A stretch of DNA of 64,000 nt. Origin: Trileptium ribeirensis (lineage: Eukaryota > Nematoda > Enoplea > Enoplida > Thoracostomopsidae). The notes beneath the pieces were generated by a model that was not told the DNA's origin, made no database searches, and saw only the letters and a list, made by a program, of their open reading frames with translations. The position numbers and the translations under genes were made by a program. Positions within the stretch are counted from its first letter, which is position 1. Each line of letters opens with the position of its first letter. Below are positions 22,728 through 36,500 of this stretch, one piece after another. The DNA lies in contig JASANE010009845.1 of the NCBI GenBank assembly GCA_030248225.1, positions 49,215-113,214 of the forward strand, in the 5' to 3' direction.

Positions 22728-23539
22728 AACGCAATCAATTAAAGCAGTCCTTTTTACCCTTTTCGTGCATAATCAAAATATATTTAATATTTTAGATCCG
22801 TACTATATGTCCAAACAAATCTCATCTCAGGGCGTGTATCCACATACTTACTAGACATTATTTGCTAAAGAATCACTTGTTTCGTACGAAACTAGTGAAT
22901 CATAATAATTCATGCTCTGTCTGTAATACTGTAGAGACTGAAGAATGTTCCTATGTAAATGTTTAAAATATTCAGAAATACGTAAGGGAAATTACTTGGT
23001 TATCACGTAATAGAACATATGAAACAAAAATATAAAATTAAGACCGTTATGTAGATCCGTATTAGTCTCCAAAAGACTATCAGACTTTTAGATTATGTTT
23101 AATTAGGTTGGTTCTATGAACCACAATGTTGGCTCCAGCGCAGTCCTTTAGGACTTGTTACATTTTAATCAGTTTCTCCATCTAGGAAGACCATGAAAAA
23201 GCAATGGGAAGCTACCCAGCTACCCTCTATTCCCGCTTGCGTTAAATAAAGAAAGACCTGTTCAAAATACGCACCTTTCGTAGGTAAGTAAAACAAATGC
23301 TGCAAAGCAACGATTGTAAAGACATGAAAACACAATAACACGAAATAGGAACACCTCGTTTCATACCTGTTAATCTGGGGATGGGCAAGATTTTTCCGCA
23401 TCAAACCTAAAAATGCCTATAGGTACTGATGGGTTAGAGTTGGGAGGTCCTAGATATAATTTTGATGCCATGGATACGCCAGCCACAGAGTCGCCGAAGT
23501 TCAGAAAATGGCGCGTTTACTTAATTGTAGATGAAAGGC

Positions 23540-23790
23540 CACCAACTTGCAAGTTTGTATCTTGAAAACCGATCTAAACCCATAAATTCGGTAAAAAAGA
23601 ATCTAAAACGGATCTAAACCCATATATCTAAAAAATTCGTTAAATTTGGTGTATGTCAGTGCACAACTAGAAATCAGAGACGCGAAATTTGGTTAAATAT
23701 AGCCCAAATGCTGCCAACTAGCAGGTTTGCGTTAAAAACTGAGTCTAAATACGTAGATTCAGCAAAAACCAATAATCTGGGATATCTAAA
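23540..23790. repeat. Two diverged tandem units of about 190 bp
   Basis: CCAACTTGCAAGTTTG near 23,541 and CCAACTAGCAGGTTTG near 23,728 begin two units that share downstream blocks ending in TCTAAA. The rest of 22.7-24.46 kb shows no gene. Confidence 0.45.
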
Positions 23791-24460
23791 GTGGAATATG
23801 TGCATTGCTATGGTACCATTAATTTTAAACAGCTATTAGTCGTGAAATCCAAAAGCTATTTTGTAACTGAAATTTCAAGATAAGGTCACGATTTTTGGCG
23901 TAAACTAAAACCTATACCGCAAACTTCTCAACTCTTCTTCAAAATTATAAAATCGATACAGTAGTCCGTTGGGACCCATGTATGGAAACATATTGAGCAA
24001 CACAAATGATCCCGAATCCTGAACTAGTGCTCCACGAAAAAAAGAAAAGCAGAAATCCTTTTAAAAAATTTATCAATACAAGTATTTCAGGTTTCTAACT
24101 ATGCGCAATTAACCTGGTCACATGAACTACCGTTCGACTCCTAATTTCACATAAAATAAAATCAAATGCCTTAACTCACATCTTGTTTAATCAATGCTAA
24201 AGAACCGTATCTCAAAGATTATTGGCAAACATTACGGTGCATAGAATCTTCTCTGCAGTCTCGAACAAAAGGTTCGGAGCTTTTCTCGATAAGCCAAAAT
24301 TTCCATACCGCCTGCACTCCCAAGTGCATAAATTCGAATAGTCAATGGGTTTTTACAGACCAACACGGTTGTTTTACAAATCGTTTTCACTAATCTAAAT
24401 GCGCAAACAAAAAGGTAAGCGCATAATAAACAAAAACGGTGGACCAACGATATGTATTTA

Positions 24461-24595
24461 TTAGTAGGTAGTTACACCACTCGAAAGCGAACAAACATAA
24501 GGTCGTACCAGTGGCTCCAACTCTTTTGGATCGACCAGCTTATGCTCGGTTACGAAGAAGTAGAAATGCTTGTAACACGTATTGGCATGTGCTTC
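24461..24595 (-). CDS. MOB3: MOB3 last coding exon
   Basis: Codes for [17 protein letters not shown], then [12 protein letters not shown], and 15 further residues unlike the family's usual ending before TAA at 24,461-24,463. The acceptor is CTGTTTCAG. An AATAAA overlaps the stop codon, which favours termination here, but GTACG after CTG could also be a donor. Confidence 0.85.
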   Translation of the reverse strand, partial: EAHANTCYKHFYFFVTEHKLVDPKELEPLVRPYVCSLSSGVTTY

Positions 24596-27500
24596 CTGAA
24601 ACAGTTTTAACCTGTTGTACTAAATAAAAAACCGTCAAATTATTGCAGATAACACGGTGGAATTTCAGTAATTATTTTTCTGAACTTATACATTTGCGTC
24701 ATCATAATAATTGGCCTGTTTACAGAGCGGCTATTTCCAACGTTTTGATGTCCGCGCGATCTCCACGGCTTTTTCGAAGTCATACTTCCCAGATATTTTG
24801 AGTTGATATCAAAAACATACATTTTGATAAGCGGTGTGCCCAAAATATGACTATTTACTTCTATTTCGCCTATTCTCAATCAAATATAGAGCAAAATCAA
24901 GCGTAGGCTTTAACGCTAATTTCAATAAAGTGCACATGTAAAAAACAGCAAAGTCGATGAAATATATACATGTTATAAAACATGACAAATGCACAAAATA
25001 CAACTATAAGAGCCAAAGATAAACTGGTGTCGTTATAATTGTCCTCAAGATATCGTGGAAGTTGTCACACGCAAGGCATTAACGGTTCCCCAAGGCTGTA
25101 GCTGAACACATCTAGTCACCACTTCAGGTTCTATTTTGATCTTGTAGAGAGGACAGCTAAATCCTCCTTTCATGTACCAATAGTATAATAGCTATATATT
25201 ACTTATACCTTCACCGCGACAAACTTTAGTTCCAAATTGAGGTAGATTTCAAGTTAAAATATAACAAAATTTCAAAGGCTTCTTTGCAGTACCTGTAGCT
25301 GGTGATAAACCATTGGTTAAATCTGTTAGAGTATTTGATATTAAATTTATTGTTAAATCGACTGTTCGAAATTGCAGAAAAATATTTAATAGATTAAATT
25401 TCAATAAAATTTATCTGTTCAACAATAAAATTCACCGTCAGTATACATCTTGGCAATTTAAACCAATGGGTTATTTCACGCTACGATGTCTTTTTACTCC
25501 AGAAAAAATGACTAATGACTTTTTTGGCTCCGATTATCTTCATTTTTACACCCTATGACCAGAAAACGTCAAGGATCCCTAATTTGAGGTCGTTGTAGTA
25601 AAATTTTTAACCGTTTTTATGCTATGGCTTCCCAAATACCACCCTGCTGCTGCTCAGTAAGGTACCATAAAATGGCCTCTGGTATGCTCCAGGTTGCATC
25701 TAGCCTCGATTTTGTGATCGTATCTCGTGCAGCCCGTCAGCGCGGTCAAAATGACGTTATGCGGAACTCCGTATATCAAAGATTAAGCTTTTTATGACTA
25801 TTCTTGGGTCAAATTTAACACTTTTAAAACACGGGGGTGCAAATTTATACCGGTTATTAAATGGAAACGAAGCGGCCATAAACGGTAGCTATTTATATCG
25901 ATAGTTTAGCTTGGGGAAATGTTATGCAAAAAAATCAAAACATACCCTTTACCAGATATGTTAGAATGCCGGAAGTAGGTGGTGGTCGGGGGGGGGGGGT
26001 AAAAATGTGACATGGCCAATTCGACCGTGTTTAACCAGCATAGTTAACTTGAACACGGTATGTAAGATATTCTATACCACAATTTCCACTGTGAGGGTAC
26101 AAAATGGCAGCCCATATCAACTGCCAGTTTACATGCCTGAGACCATGGTCGGGAGGGGGTAAATTTAGAATTTTTTCAAAAAATAATTTTGCGACATATG
26201 TCGTCCAAATGTATTGCCGCAATGTATTATGAACCAAAAGCGTGAAATTTTCTCGAAATAACATCATATGTTCGATTTTTCCACATTGTGGTGGTGGTCC
26301 GGGGTGGATAAAAGTGTGGTCGGGGGTAGGTAAAAGCCTGAGATCAACAGGTCGGTCGCGAGATAGAGCTCAGGTCGTTTCACATTAGCTTCGTGATTGG
26401 AAAGAACCATAACAGACAAATTAATTGACTTCTACTGACTCCACCATACTCCTAACTAGCAACGGTCGGGGGGGGTAATCAAATGCGCTAAAATCGACTT
26501 TTTGACCCTAGCGCTGGGGTAAGTAACAGCAAGCACCTGGGTTAATATTTTTTCAAAAGGCACCCAGGGGACAGGTATGATACATGAACAACGTTTATGT
26601 ACCATGCCTAAGTAACGAGCAATGACCAAAAAAAGAATTTGGTCGGGGGGGGGGGGGTAAAACTGGGGTTCATGCCATATCGACAGCTGTCACTCTCCAT
26701 GATTGGAGTAGATTTCAAAATCATGTAATTAAAAATGTTGTGTAGACCTGACTAATCCTGCATAGAAAAGAATTTGGACCATAACTTCGAGCACGGAGCC
26801 ACGACAATACCCGAAAAAAAGAGGTCGTAAAATTGTCATTACGATTTTTGTCAATTTGGGACTTATGTGGATGTTCAGCCTCTTACGGCGTGCGTGAAGC
26901 CGAAAAATTTTTTGTTTGAACTAGCTAACTAATGACGATTCCTTGCGTAAATAACATTTTTACTAGTTCCCTGCACGTTTATGTGCTACTGGCCAAAATA
27001 TCCAGTTTTACTCCCCCCCCGACCAAAAGGTCATCGTAGCGAGAAATGACCCCAATTTAATATTATTGCGTCGATCTAAATCTCTGCTTCTACCTCGAAC
27101 GTGTCCATCCGCGCATGCAATATATCTGTGATTTTCAGGAATTTATAAGATTTTTCATAAAGCGTTTTCATATTTTCCAAGAATTTTTAATTTTGATTTG
27201 CCACTGTCTCCGTCATTAAAGGGAACTCAAGATCGTAGAAAACGAGTTATATAGTCATATTTTGTTCCCAGTATTTATAGTAAGAGAATATTTAGCGAAG
27301 CCCTCTTTCCCGTTATGCTTGTTCTGGATAAGATCAGTACATGGGCAATTGAAATAAACTTCAAAATTATTGAAGATCCAGGAGAAAATATATTAGATGA
27401 AGTGAAATATTTGCTAAATTTCCAATGCCCATTCAACAAATTCCAGGAATTATTGGTTATGTTCCACAGGGCTAAAATCTCCACGAAGAGTTCCAGGTTT

Positions 27501-30500
27501 ACGGGATGCAAGCACCCTGAACTGTATTAAACGAAAGAGAGTCTGACAAAATCTAGATCGAACCACACGTTGTTGACTCAAAAGAATACACAATTTTTGG
27601 TAAGCAATGTAACTGTGCACAGATAACAATCTGCATGTTACTAGAACTTGACGATTTACAACCCTAAAACTGAGGAAACTATTGTGAAGCACGCTCCTTC
27701 CCCACTCGTAAGGGCAGAAATATTACTACTGTTGGAAACACAACGAAGCATGGCGGTTATACTTTTGTTACAATTTTAAAACAGAAAAAGCTATATATAC
27801 GGCCGTAACAATAAATCCTGTAGACTACGTTCGTACCGCATCGATTTCAACAATATGTTGAAAATGATGAATGTATACGTGGACGAAGACCCTGAACAGC
27901 CGCGTCACAATTTTCTTGCAGATCGACATGAAGTTTCGCGGAAACGGTACATCTAAACAATAAAAGTGACACTGGTAAGGAAAAAATGCATTTTGAATAC
28001 AACTCTTTTAAGATGAATTTTCATAACGAAAATTGTAGATTCCTGCTTTAACAATGATAAAATGTTAAGTCAGCTGAAAACAAAATAGCGACGCAATAAT
28101 CCAGAATCCGCACTCCGAATGTTTGCTGGCCGTACATGACCCCTAAAAGACCCCTCTGCCTCATTCCCATGTTTAACCACAATAATTTGCTTTTATCACA
28201 AAGATTTTCAAACTTTTCAACAATTATTTTTGCAAAAACTTTGCCCGATTTCCAATTTTTGCCATTTTTCCACAGTTTTTGCTAAAAGCTTTCGATAGAG
28301 GGTGGCAGGAGGGGATAAATACGACTTATATATACTTATATTATTTGTAACAGGCATAGTATTTACCCAAAGTACGGGTATTCCACGATTAGTAGTCAGA
28401 GACCCGTAGTATGAGAGCCCTGAAAGCCCGTAATTCGTCCATACCATGCAAGACTAACCGCTGCTGAAAAAATATTCAATAACTGATTCTTCCTTACCTT
28501 GTCATTATTTTCTTTATAAATTTTGTCGCATGTCTCATTTCTAAGTTCCAAGCACAAATATCTCTACATAAAAATCTCTTCCGCCAATGTTCGAAAGACT
28601 TAACGAACAAGACTGTTATCAAAAAGCACAACCTGTAAATTTGTTTCTACGATTGCGTGTCAAAAGTTACACGCCATAACTACAAAAACCACTCAAATAA
28701 GTACAGAAAGAACTAGATTTAGTTATTTTATACAGAAATGAACGAGCATGAGCACCATAAGTCACATTGATTGAAAGGAACTAGACCGAATATAATAAAA
28801 CAAAGTCAGTAAAGTTATTCAAAATACTCCCACTCCCCGTTTCAACAATAATAATAATTATACGTGAGTCCACTTTAGCTGCGTACACCATGGTTGTGGT
28901 TTTGTCAAATCCACGAATTGAATCGTGTAAAAACTCCCGTTCACATTTCAGCCGTCGGTATTCGCAGTATAGTTACGCGAACAAGGACTCTTTGATGTGC
29001 AAATGTACTTCTCTCTCGAAATCCAAATAACACAAACTTTATCCACAGTACAACAAACAATAATGACTGTGTCAACAATTATTAAACTCGAATACTTACT
29101 AACATCAGTCGGAAAATAGTGTTCATCGTTTATAATCGATTCAACCCAATCCATTAAAAGGGACACGTATTGAGGCGCAGGCAGCGACGTCGGCTTTTTG
29201 TACTGATCGCTATCTTGCCATCGATACTCGTATCTCAAAGTGAAAAAAATAAACGATATTTTACATCAAAAGAAAGATAAAAATTTACCCTACGTAGTAA
29301 CAGACTTTCATCCTTGTAATTTCTGAACTCAAAGATACACACGCACCAATGCTGGCTGTACAATCTACCACAATTATACCTGGAGGCATGAGCCTAGAGC
29401 TCCAGGCATAATACTGGTACATAGTATGGGGAGCCATAATTATGGCATGTTTATTTTTGACTTCAATTACAAACTGTTGAAAAATCTGTTACTACCCTGT
29501 AATTTAACTCAAAGATGCCCCAATGACGGAACTCTCAAACTTCCAGAGCTATACCTTTGGGCATGACACACGACCCAAGGCACGCCAGTTCGCAACTGAA
29601 GAAGTGAAAGTACCCGGTGAGGCGATTCCAGTTGAACAGGGGACCATGGAGTACAATAACTGTCAGAGAGCGTCAACTAATGCGCGATTAAACTTAACAT
29701 GACCCCGTCGGCCATCCTATTTGTCAAAGCTGATGTGGAATCGAACACCATTGTTACGGAACAAACGGGGGATTTGGCACGGTATTTCGTTAACCAAAAT
29801 TAGACAAAGTGGAATCCAACTGCCAGAAATTACTAACTGTCTCGGAACAGAATTTTGGCGATTTCTTATGAGTAAAAAACGGTTCACTGCTAATTAGAAC
29901 ATTGACTAATTCAGGATTCGTTTCGTTCGACAACACGACCGTTGTTAAAATTTTTAGTTTTCAGCATCCGCGAACATTTCCATCTCAAACGAAATTGAAC
30001 AAATTTTTGTTTCCACAACGAGTTAATTATTTTGTAAATGTTTAAGAATTCGCGAACAAACAATTTTCATATTTTAAACTTTCAGCAAGTTTGAAGAATG
30101 ATTAAATTATAACCCTGGAATCATAGTCGAATAGTATATAGAAAAGAACTTGTTCGCGAACAATTTCACCCATAAAACGCTCACTAATAAATTGTAGATT
30201 CAAACACAGCGCGAGCACAATTACAAAGTCATTATCTCTATTGCAACTTTAGTTTAGAAAAGCAAATGTTCGCAAACATTTGATGCGTCGTGATTTTAAT
30301 CATACATGCTTGATATCTTTCGCGTATTTCTCTATGCCAAAATAATCGATATGTAACAGATCCATACTGGATCGTTACGAGGTAGATTAATCCTGACCAT
30401 AGCCGAATGGCAACATTTTATCGAATACCATTAATCCCGGCCACAGTCTAATGGCCAACATTGACAGTCCAATAGTCTTGGCCACAGTCTAATGGCCAAC

Positions 30501-33500
30501 ATTTAATAGAAAGTCTAATAATCCTGGCCACAGTCCCATGGCCAACTTTTACTTGGATGCCCCAATAATCCTGGCCACCGTCCAATGGCCAACATTTAGT
30601 CGAATACCCCCATAACAGTGGCCATAGGCGTAATAGCCAACATTTTTGAATTTAGCTACGGATGTCTTCCCAACTTAGGATACTCAACGGGGACGACCCA
30701 AAAGGAAACGAAGCCACTCTCCCGCTTCGAACTATATACGAATAGGGAATTATAACCAATTTATGACCTCGTTGCGCAAGTGAATACATAAGCCGAGTTC
30801 CCCTATATACGAACTGACCGTAAGAACCAGTAATCACCCTATTTATAGACATTATATACGTGCCACAAATCATGAGTCCCTATGCTCGTTAACCTCGCTA
30901 CAAATAAGGATTTTCGTCATATTTCGGCCTGAAACGCCGACAGTTTTTGTGACCAAAATGGGTATCGTCATTTACATTTCAGGGATGGATAATCGTCTAA
31001 GTATTGCTACCGTATGTATATATATGTTGATTGTAGTGCCATGAAGGCACCTATTGATATATGTAACCTGTATATTATTACTGTTGTTGTAACCATATTG
31101 TTGTTGGCCATAAAGGCTGTATTGGAATACTTGAATTATAGATATATATTACCATTATCAATGCTTTCGTTGCACCACTTTGGTTGCCATAAAGGCACGT
31201 ATTACGTATTCGATTTGTATAATCATGATCATAGCGAATGATATATATGTATCTTAGGGTACCATTGGAATTGGTGTTGGTATTCATATGTGTTTTATTA
31301 GGTGGATGTGTACGACTTGGCAGCCTGATTACCGTCGTATATTTGAATCGTACTTGTTAACCTTGTTCAATATAAAGTTAGAAAGTTTATATTAGCACGG
31401 CAGCTTGATTCGTTTCGGACCGTCAAGTTATGTCGTTAAAGAAAATGGACTTCAGGTTTAAATATAATTGATATAATTTATAATATGAGTATATATACAA
31501 TACAATCATAAATTTCAGAATTAGTTAAACTATATTATAATGGTATACGGATAAACAATGAATAAGCCTCTATTATACTGTATACACACTAAATCTGCTA
31601 AGGTCAAATGTACCAAGTACAACTATATACATCATGCATGTAGTCTAATTAAGAACTTTGTATTGTAAACATACGGTATATAGGCCATTGTATATTAGTT
31701 AATGTATGTGTACAATTATAATCTGCAATTTGGCAACAATTTTTATATAAATATATATAATATATATTTTTAACTATGTAGTAACACAATTTCTGACCTT
31801 TGCTGATATGTAGTTTACGTTTGAAGTCCTCCAGGTCGCTGATATCGGACAGATATCGTTCAGAGTTTGATCGACCCTGCCGTGTACGACTCGTATCTGA
31901 ATTATATGATATAAACTTTATCTAGAATTTATATGAAGTTTCGCTGTTAATGGTATAAGTTTCGAGAAAACTTCTTATGAGTAATTATTTGACAAGAACT
32001 TGGTATAAATTTATAAAGTCCGATATTAAGATACCGCTTCGTTGCCGTGGACCACTAAAGATTCAGCCCTTGAATAAATAAAGTTGCCGCTTCAAGCTCA
32101 AGATGGATCTAATAATTAACTTAGTAGTTTAGTAGTAGTTTAATATTAAGCTTCTAAGTAATACAATTTGAAATTTTGGATTGTATAGTAGGTATAGAGT
32201 CTTGGAGATGTGTACGCCTTGGAAAGTTCTCGAACTTTGCTATAATTTTATCAATGTTTTCTGCTAAGGCGGTCGTAAATCATCCGAGTTGCGTATAATT
32301 TTAACATAAAATTGGTCTGAAATATATATAAAATCGGACTGATAAGAACGTTTGTTCTTCGGATAAAAATTTGATGTCAAATCGTCCCAAAAGTGCTGAA
32401 AAAGCACTTTTGGACGAAATTAATAAAATTTTAATGGCCTCGAAGTCAAAATTAATTGCCAAATTTCGTAGTATTTAAGCAGAGCCACTCGAGCGTTCAG
32501 TCTGACTTCGGCAGCGCAGAGTTCGGTCGTTTTGCAGACCGGATCTGTCGCTGATTTATTTCATTTACAGTGATACTTGTGGTTTTTCGATTTTCTTTGG
32601 TTTTTTGCTTCGATCTTGCGAATGAATGGTTTAGCGATGGACGTCGACTGACCGGAATCGAAACTGTAAGTGTGGACAGGGAGGCAGCGTAGCTTAGCTG
32701 TTTGTTATGGAAGTTGGTTAGGTAGGCTTGGAATTTTAGTAGATAGCACCTAGGAAAGGAAAGGATGAAGCGGATTAGCATTTAGCCTCCCGTTTCCATG
32801 ATAGCCCTGCCCGTCCTAGCTTGTCCCGCAGCTGTGATTAGCCATTCACACAATTTAGTTAGATGGCCGAAGTCATGTTGAACCTCTCTCGGCCAATGAG
32901 TTAAGGCATAACTAAACGCGACATTTGCGCATAGATACGTTTTACGTAAAATATTCCAAAAATATAGTCCCTGAGCCGGCTAAAGTTAAACAAACGAACT
33001 TTTTGGTTGAACATTGAGAATGAAACTCCGTAACATCCTTTACCTGGTTTATTGGATTTTCATTTGATTCGGTCGTACTGTTCAGAAAAGTTACATACCT
33101 ATTGCAAGGAATATCACTGCACGATTACGATCCGGATAATTATCAATATATTTGAGAGTGATAAAGTTATCGAGCACACTAACTCTTCCCGCAAGCAAGC
33201 AGAAATTTCGTTAGTACGTTAGTAGCGACCCGCACTTTTAAGTTTGAGTTTAAAATGTAACCGACCTGCAACCGAATTTGTTAACCGAATGAACAGAGAG
33301 CGAGACAGCTCACTTTGAGTGAGAATTTGTCATAACTTTGAAAGTACCCCAGGAATTTGGCTAAATTTTGCCCGGAGCTAGATATGGGTCCCAGCTGTCA
33401 ATTCAGTGCATAATACTTTCAAATGTCTCGTCGAGATCACAAACTCGACGACCTTGAAGGGGCCTGCCCCACCGAAAACATAAATTTGGGAATATTTTAA

Positions 33501-36500
33501 GATTCCTTCCAGGAATCTTGCTGAAACTTCGTTCTTCCAGGCCGTTTCTTCGTAGGTAAATCGGTTACGGAATACGACCTTAAAATCTGGTTATATCGAG
33601 TTAGAATCACAAGCTCGGCGGCCCTATATCGGCCCGCCCTTGCTGAAAACCACTAACGTTAACAATACAACATTCCTACTAAGAAATAGGATAATTTTAC
33701 TTGATAAAATAGGGCCCTTTAGGCCGTCCATTTGTATTATCAAGACTGGCGAAGCCGTGGCCTGTTCAAAGAATCTTGAAAGTGCGGAATCGGGCAGCGC
33801 GAAAGCCGCCCAAAGTCTACGCAGATTTCAGAAAATTACTAGTAGTATAGGTAGCTGTATAAGTGGGTTTCGGTTTAGTTTTAGCACGCGTTTTCTTTGA
33901 CTTTCTAGTCTTAGCGCATGCCTCTAATTCATAGGTGAAACGAAATATCAATCTTACCAGGGTTGATAGTTATGTTGCAAATAGCAACATTTTTGCGTAT
34001 AAAATTTAGCGATGTCGCTAGATGCGATATCGGGTCTCTTGGGTTTCGGGCCGACGGATCAATTTTTGTGAGGACCGTTGACCTGGTCCTAATAAATCGA
34101 TAACTAAGGTCGAACCCAGCCCCTGCGTAAAATTTCACAGATAAAGGCGGAAAAATTAGAGGGATATTGAAAATTATAGGTGTCCCCAGCCCCTATCGAA
34201 TTAGACCAAGAATCTCGGTCGAAATTTCGGGAACCGAGCTACCTACGGAAACAAACGGAGCGAAATTCAGTTAGTACAATCTGTTACGGTCGTACCGACA
34301 ACCGGACTTACCGTTTACGCACCCGCCTTGATAGACTGGGATCACTAGAAATGTTAACCAAATTTTAGTAACAAATAGAGCTCCTTTCGAGAGCCGTTTT
34401 CAAGTCGAAATAGTTTAAGCTTTAGTACTTTTAGGATAGTGCCGATGACCTACGAGGCATCGTCACGTATAGTTCTAGCTTTAGTCAAATTTGTAGGTAC
34501 CTGAATACAACTTTAACCCCTGTCCATACACTCTAAAGTTGGCATGAAAGTTGTACAATGTTAACGTATAGCCACCTAATTGGCAACAATTAATCGGACT
34601 CATAGCATTTATTCGTTCTATCGTGGATTAGGGATTCGACTCAGCTTGTCCCTTGCTCCACATTAGTGCCGTCGTGCAGTAACAACACTGAGCGATCCGA
34701 TCTTTTTAGAAGCATTTCCACATATTGAAATTAAGTTAAGATATTCAATTAGTTAGGAAAATCAATCAAGGAGGCCAAATTAGTCAAACCGTTTGAACCA
34801 GTAGAAACTGGAAATTCCCCAAAGCAGATCATTGCTTCGGCAGTGGTCTATTTGCCAGCTCAAGCGTAGCGTTTTGTCATCGATCATGGATTGAGCAAGC
34901 AATTAATCCTTAAACTTAAGAAACCTGTCATAGGACGAAGCAAGGAATTTACCAAACGTTTGTTGACCCTCATAGGCACTCCGTGAACCTTAAACCGTGA
35001 ACCTAAGTATAATCTTTTGGTCCAAACTGAGTCATACAATCGGTATACAATGCGCTTGTAAGCTAGTAGACCTGCATCCAATTTTGGAGCTTTACCTGTT
35101 GATTGAATTACCGCCGAACACAGAGTTAACGCTTTAGCAGTGAACGTTGAAGACTAAGGCAACGCCTACAATCTTTGTCAAGATTAGTAAGAATCCAATT
35201 GGAGCTCTCCCATAGGATGAGCTAGGTTTATGAACTGCCCGAACCAAACATTACCCAAATCGTCTCGTATTAGGACGCGAAAATACCCTAACTTGCACTT
35301 CCGAGTTTAGATTTTAGGGATTCTTTTCTTGACCGCTCGTAGTATCGCCGTACTTTTTGGTAAGAGTATAGAGTATTGTTCCGCTGAGCCAAGCGCGAAC
35401 GAAGGCCCTAAGTGAACCCCTATTAACACTTAAAATTGATGATTTACCGCTTTTCCCTGGATCCGGCTCGATCCAGCGTCTTCCAAAATTGTGTAAATTC
35501 GGCAGTAAAAATAAAATATTATTTATCCTAGTGTTGATAAAGTACATTTAACGTACACAACACACATAGTAAATTTTAGTAGTGATTTTAGTGCAAATTT
35601 TGCAGTTGCAAACTCCGAGGAGTTAGAGAATGCGGTCTCAACAACATCCTACCAGGACCTATAAGACACCTAGGAGATCTTGTATCATGCCTAGTTTGAA
35701 CCTATTCTGGCTCGTGCTTTTGACACGAAAACGTCCGCTTTTTCATATTTATATAGATTTTGAAATGAGTACGAATCAAGGTCTAAAAGTTCACCTATCT
35801 TTGTTACTATATTTGGAGGACGATCTTGTAGGAACAACAAGCCACTGGTTGCACCCCATTATTAGTGAGAAAAATTTGTATCATACCAGTGGTTACCGTA
35901 CGTATGTTTGTATGCGAGTAGGAAATATGATAGCGTACCATTGTTGCATTAGAGAAAAATTTAGGAGTCGTACCGATGATCACCTAACAATCATACCGTT
36001 GTATGAATACGTACCATTACTCTTTTGTTGTATGTTAATCCAATCGCTACTTTACCTCAATTACGAATATATCCACATATGATGATGTACCATAGACGTG
36101 ATTAGGATGAGCAAGATCGAGACCCGCAATCCCACATTGTCCGCTTTGTCCCATAAACCTCATTTGCACCCGTTATATTACAGCCTTTCACTTACCTAAA
36201 CCTATTGTTTTATCGGAGTACCCCTAGTAGCAATTGTAGTACCGAGCGAGTAGTTAGTTGAATGGCGCCTCTCTCGATAACTAACCGTTTTACGATTCGT
36301 GTTACTCACCTGTGTTTCCTTTTGACCTGACCCACTTTGATGAGTAAGGTGAGCGCTGCTGTCATTAGAAAAGGCTTAGCAGTTTACGCCGTGATTTGAA
36401 TCAGCTGTGAGAGTTCGATGAAAAAGGCGATGACTCCGCACTTACACCGTTTGTTACCCTGCTCATTCTCCTAATAGCGTACCATACTAGTTACATTGTA

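Noticed and set aside
35630..36082. 150-codon open frame on the plus strand with YLEDD
   Set aside because: YLEDD resembles an RT box but none of the neighbouring RT motifs are present in any frame.
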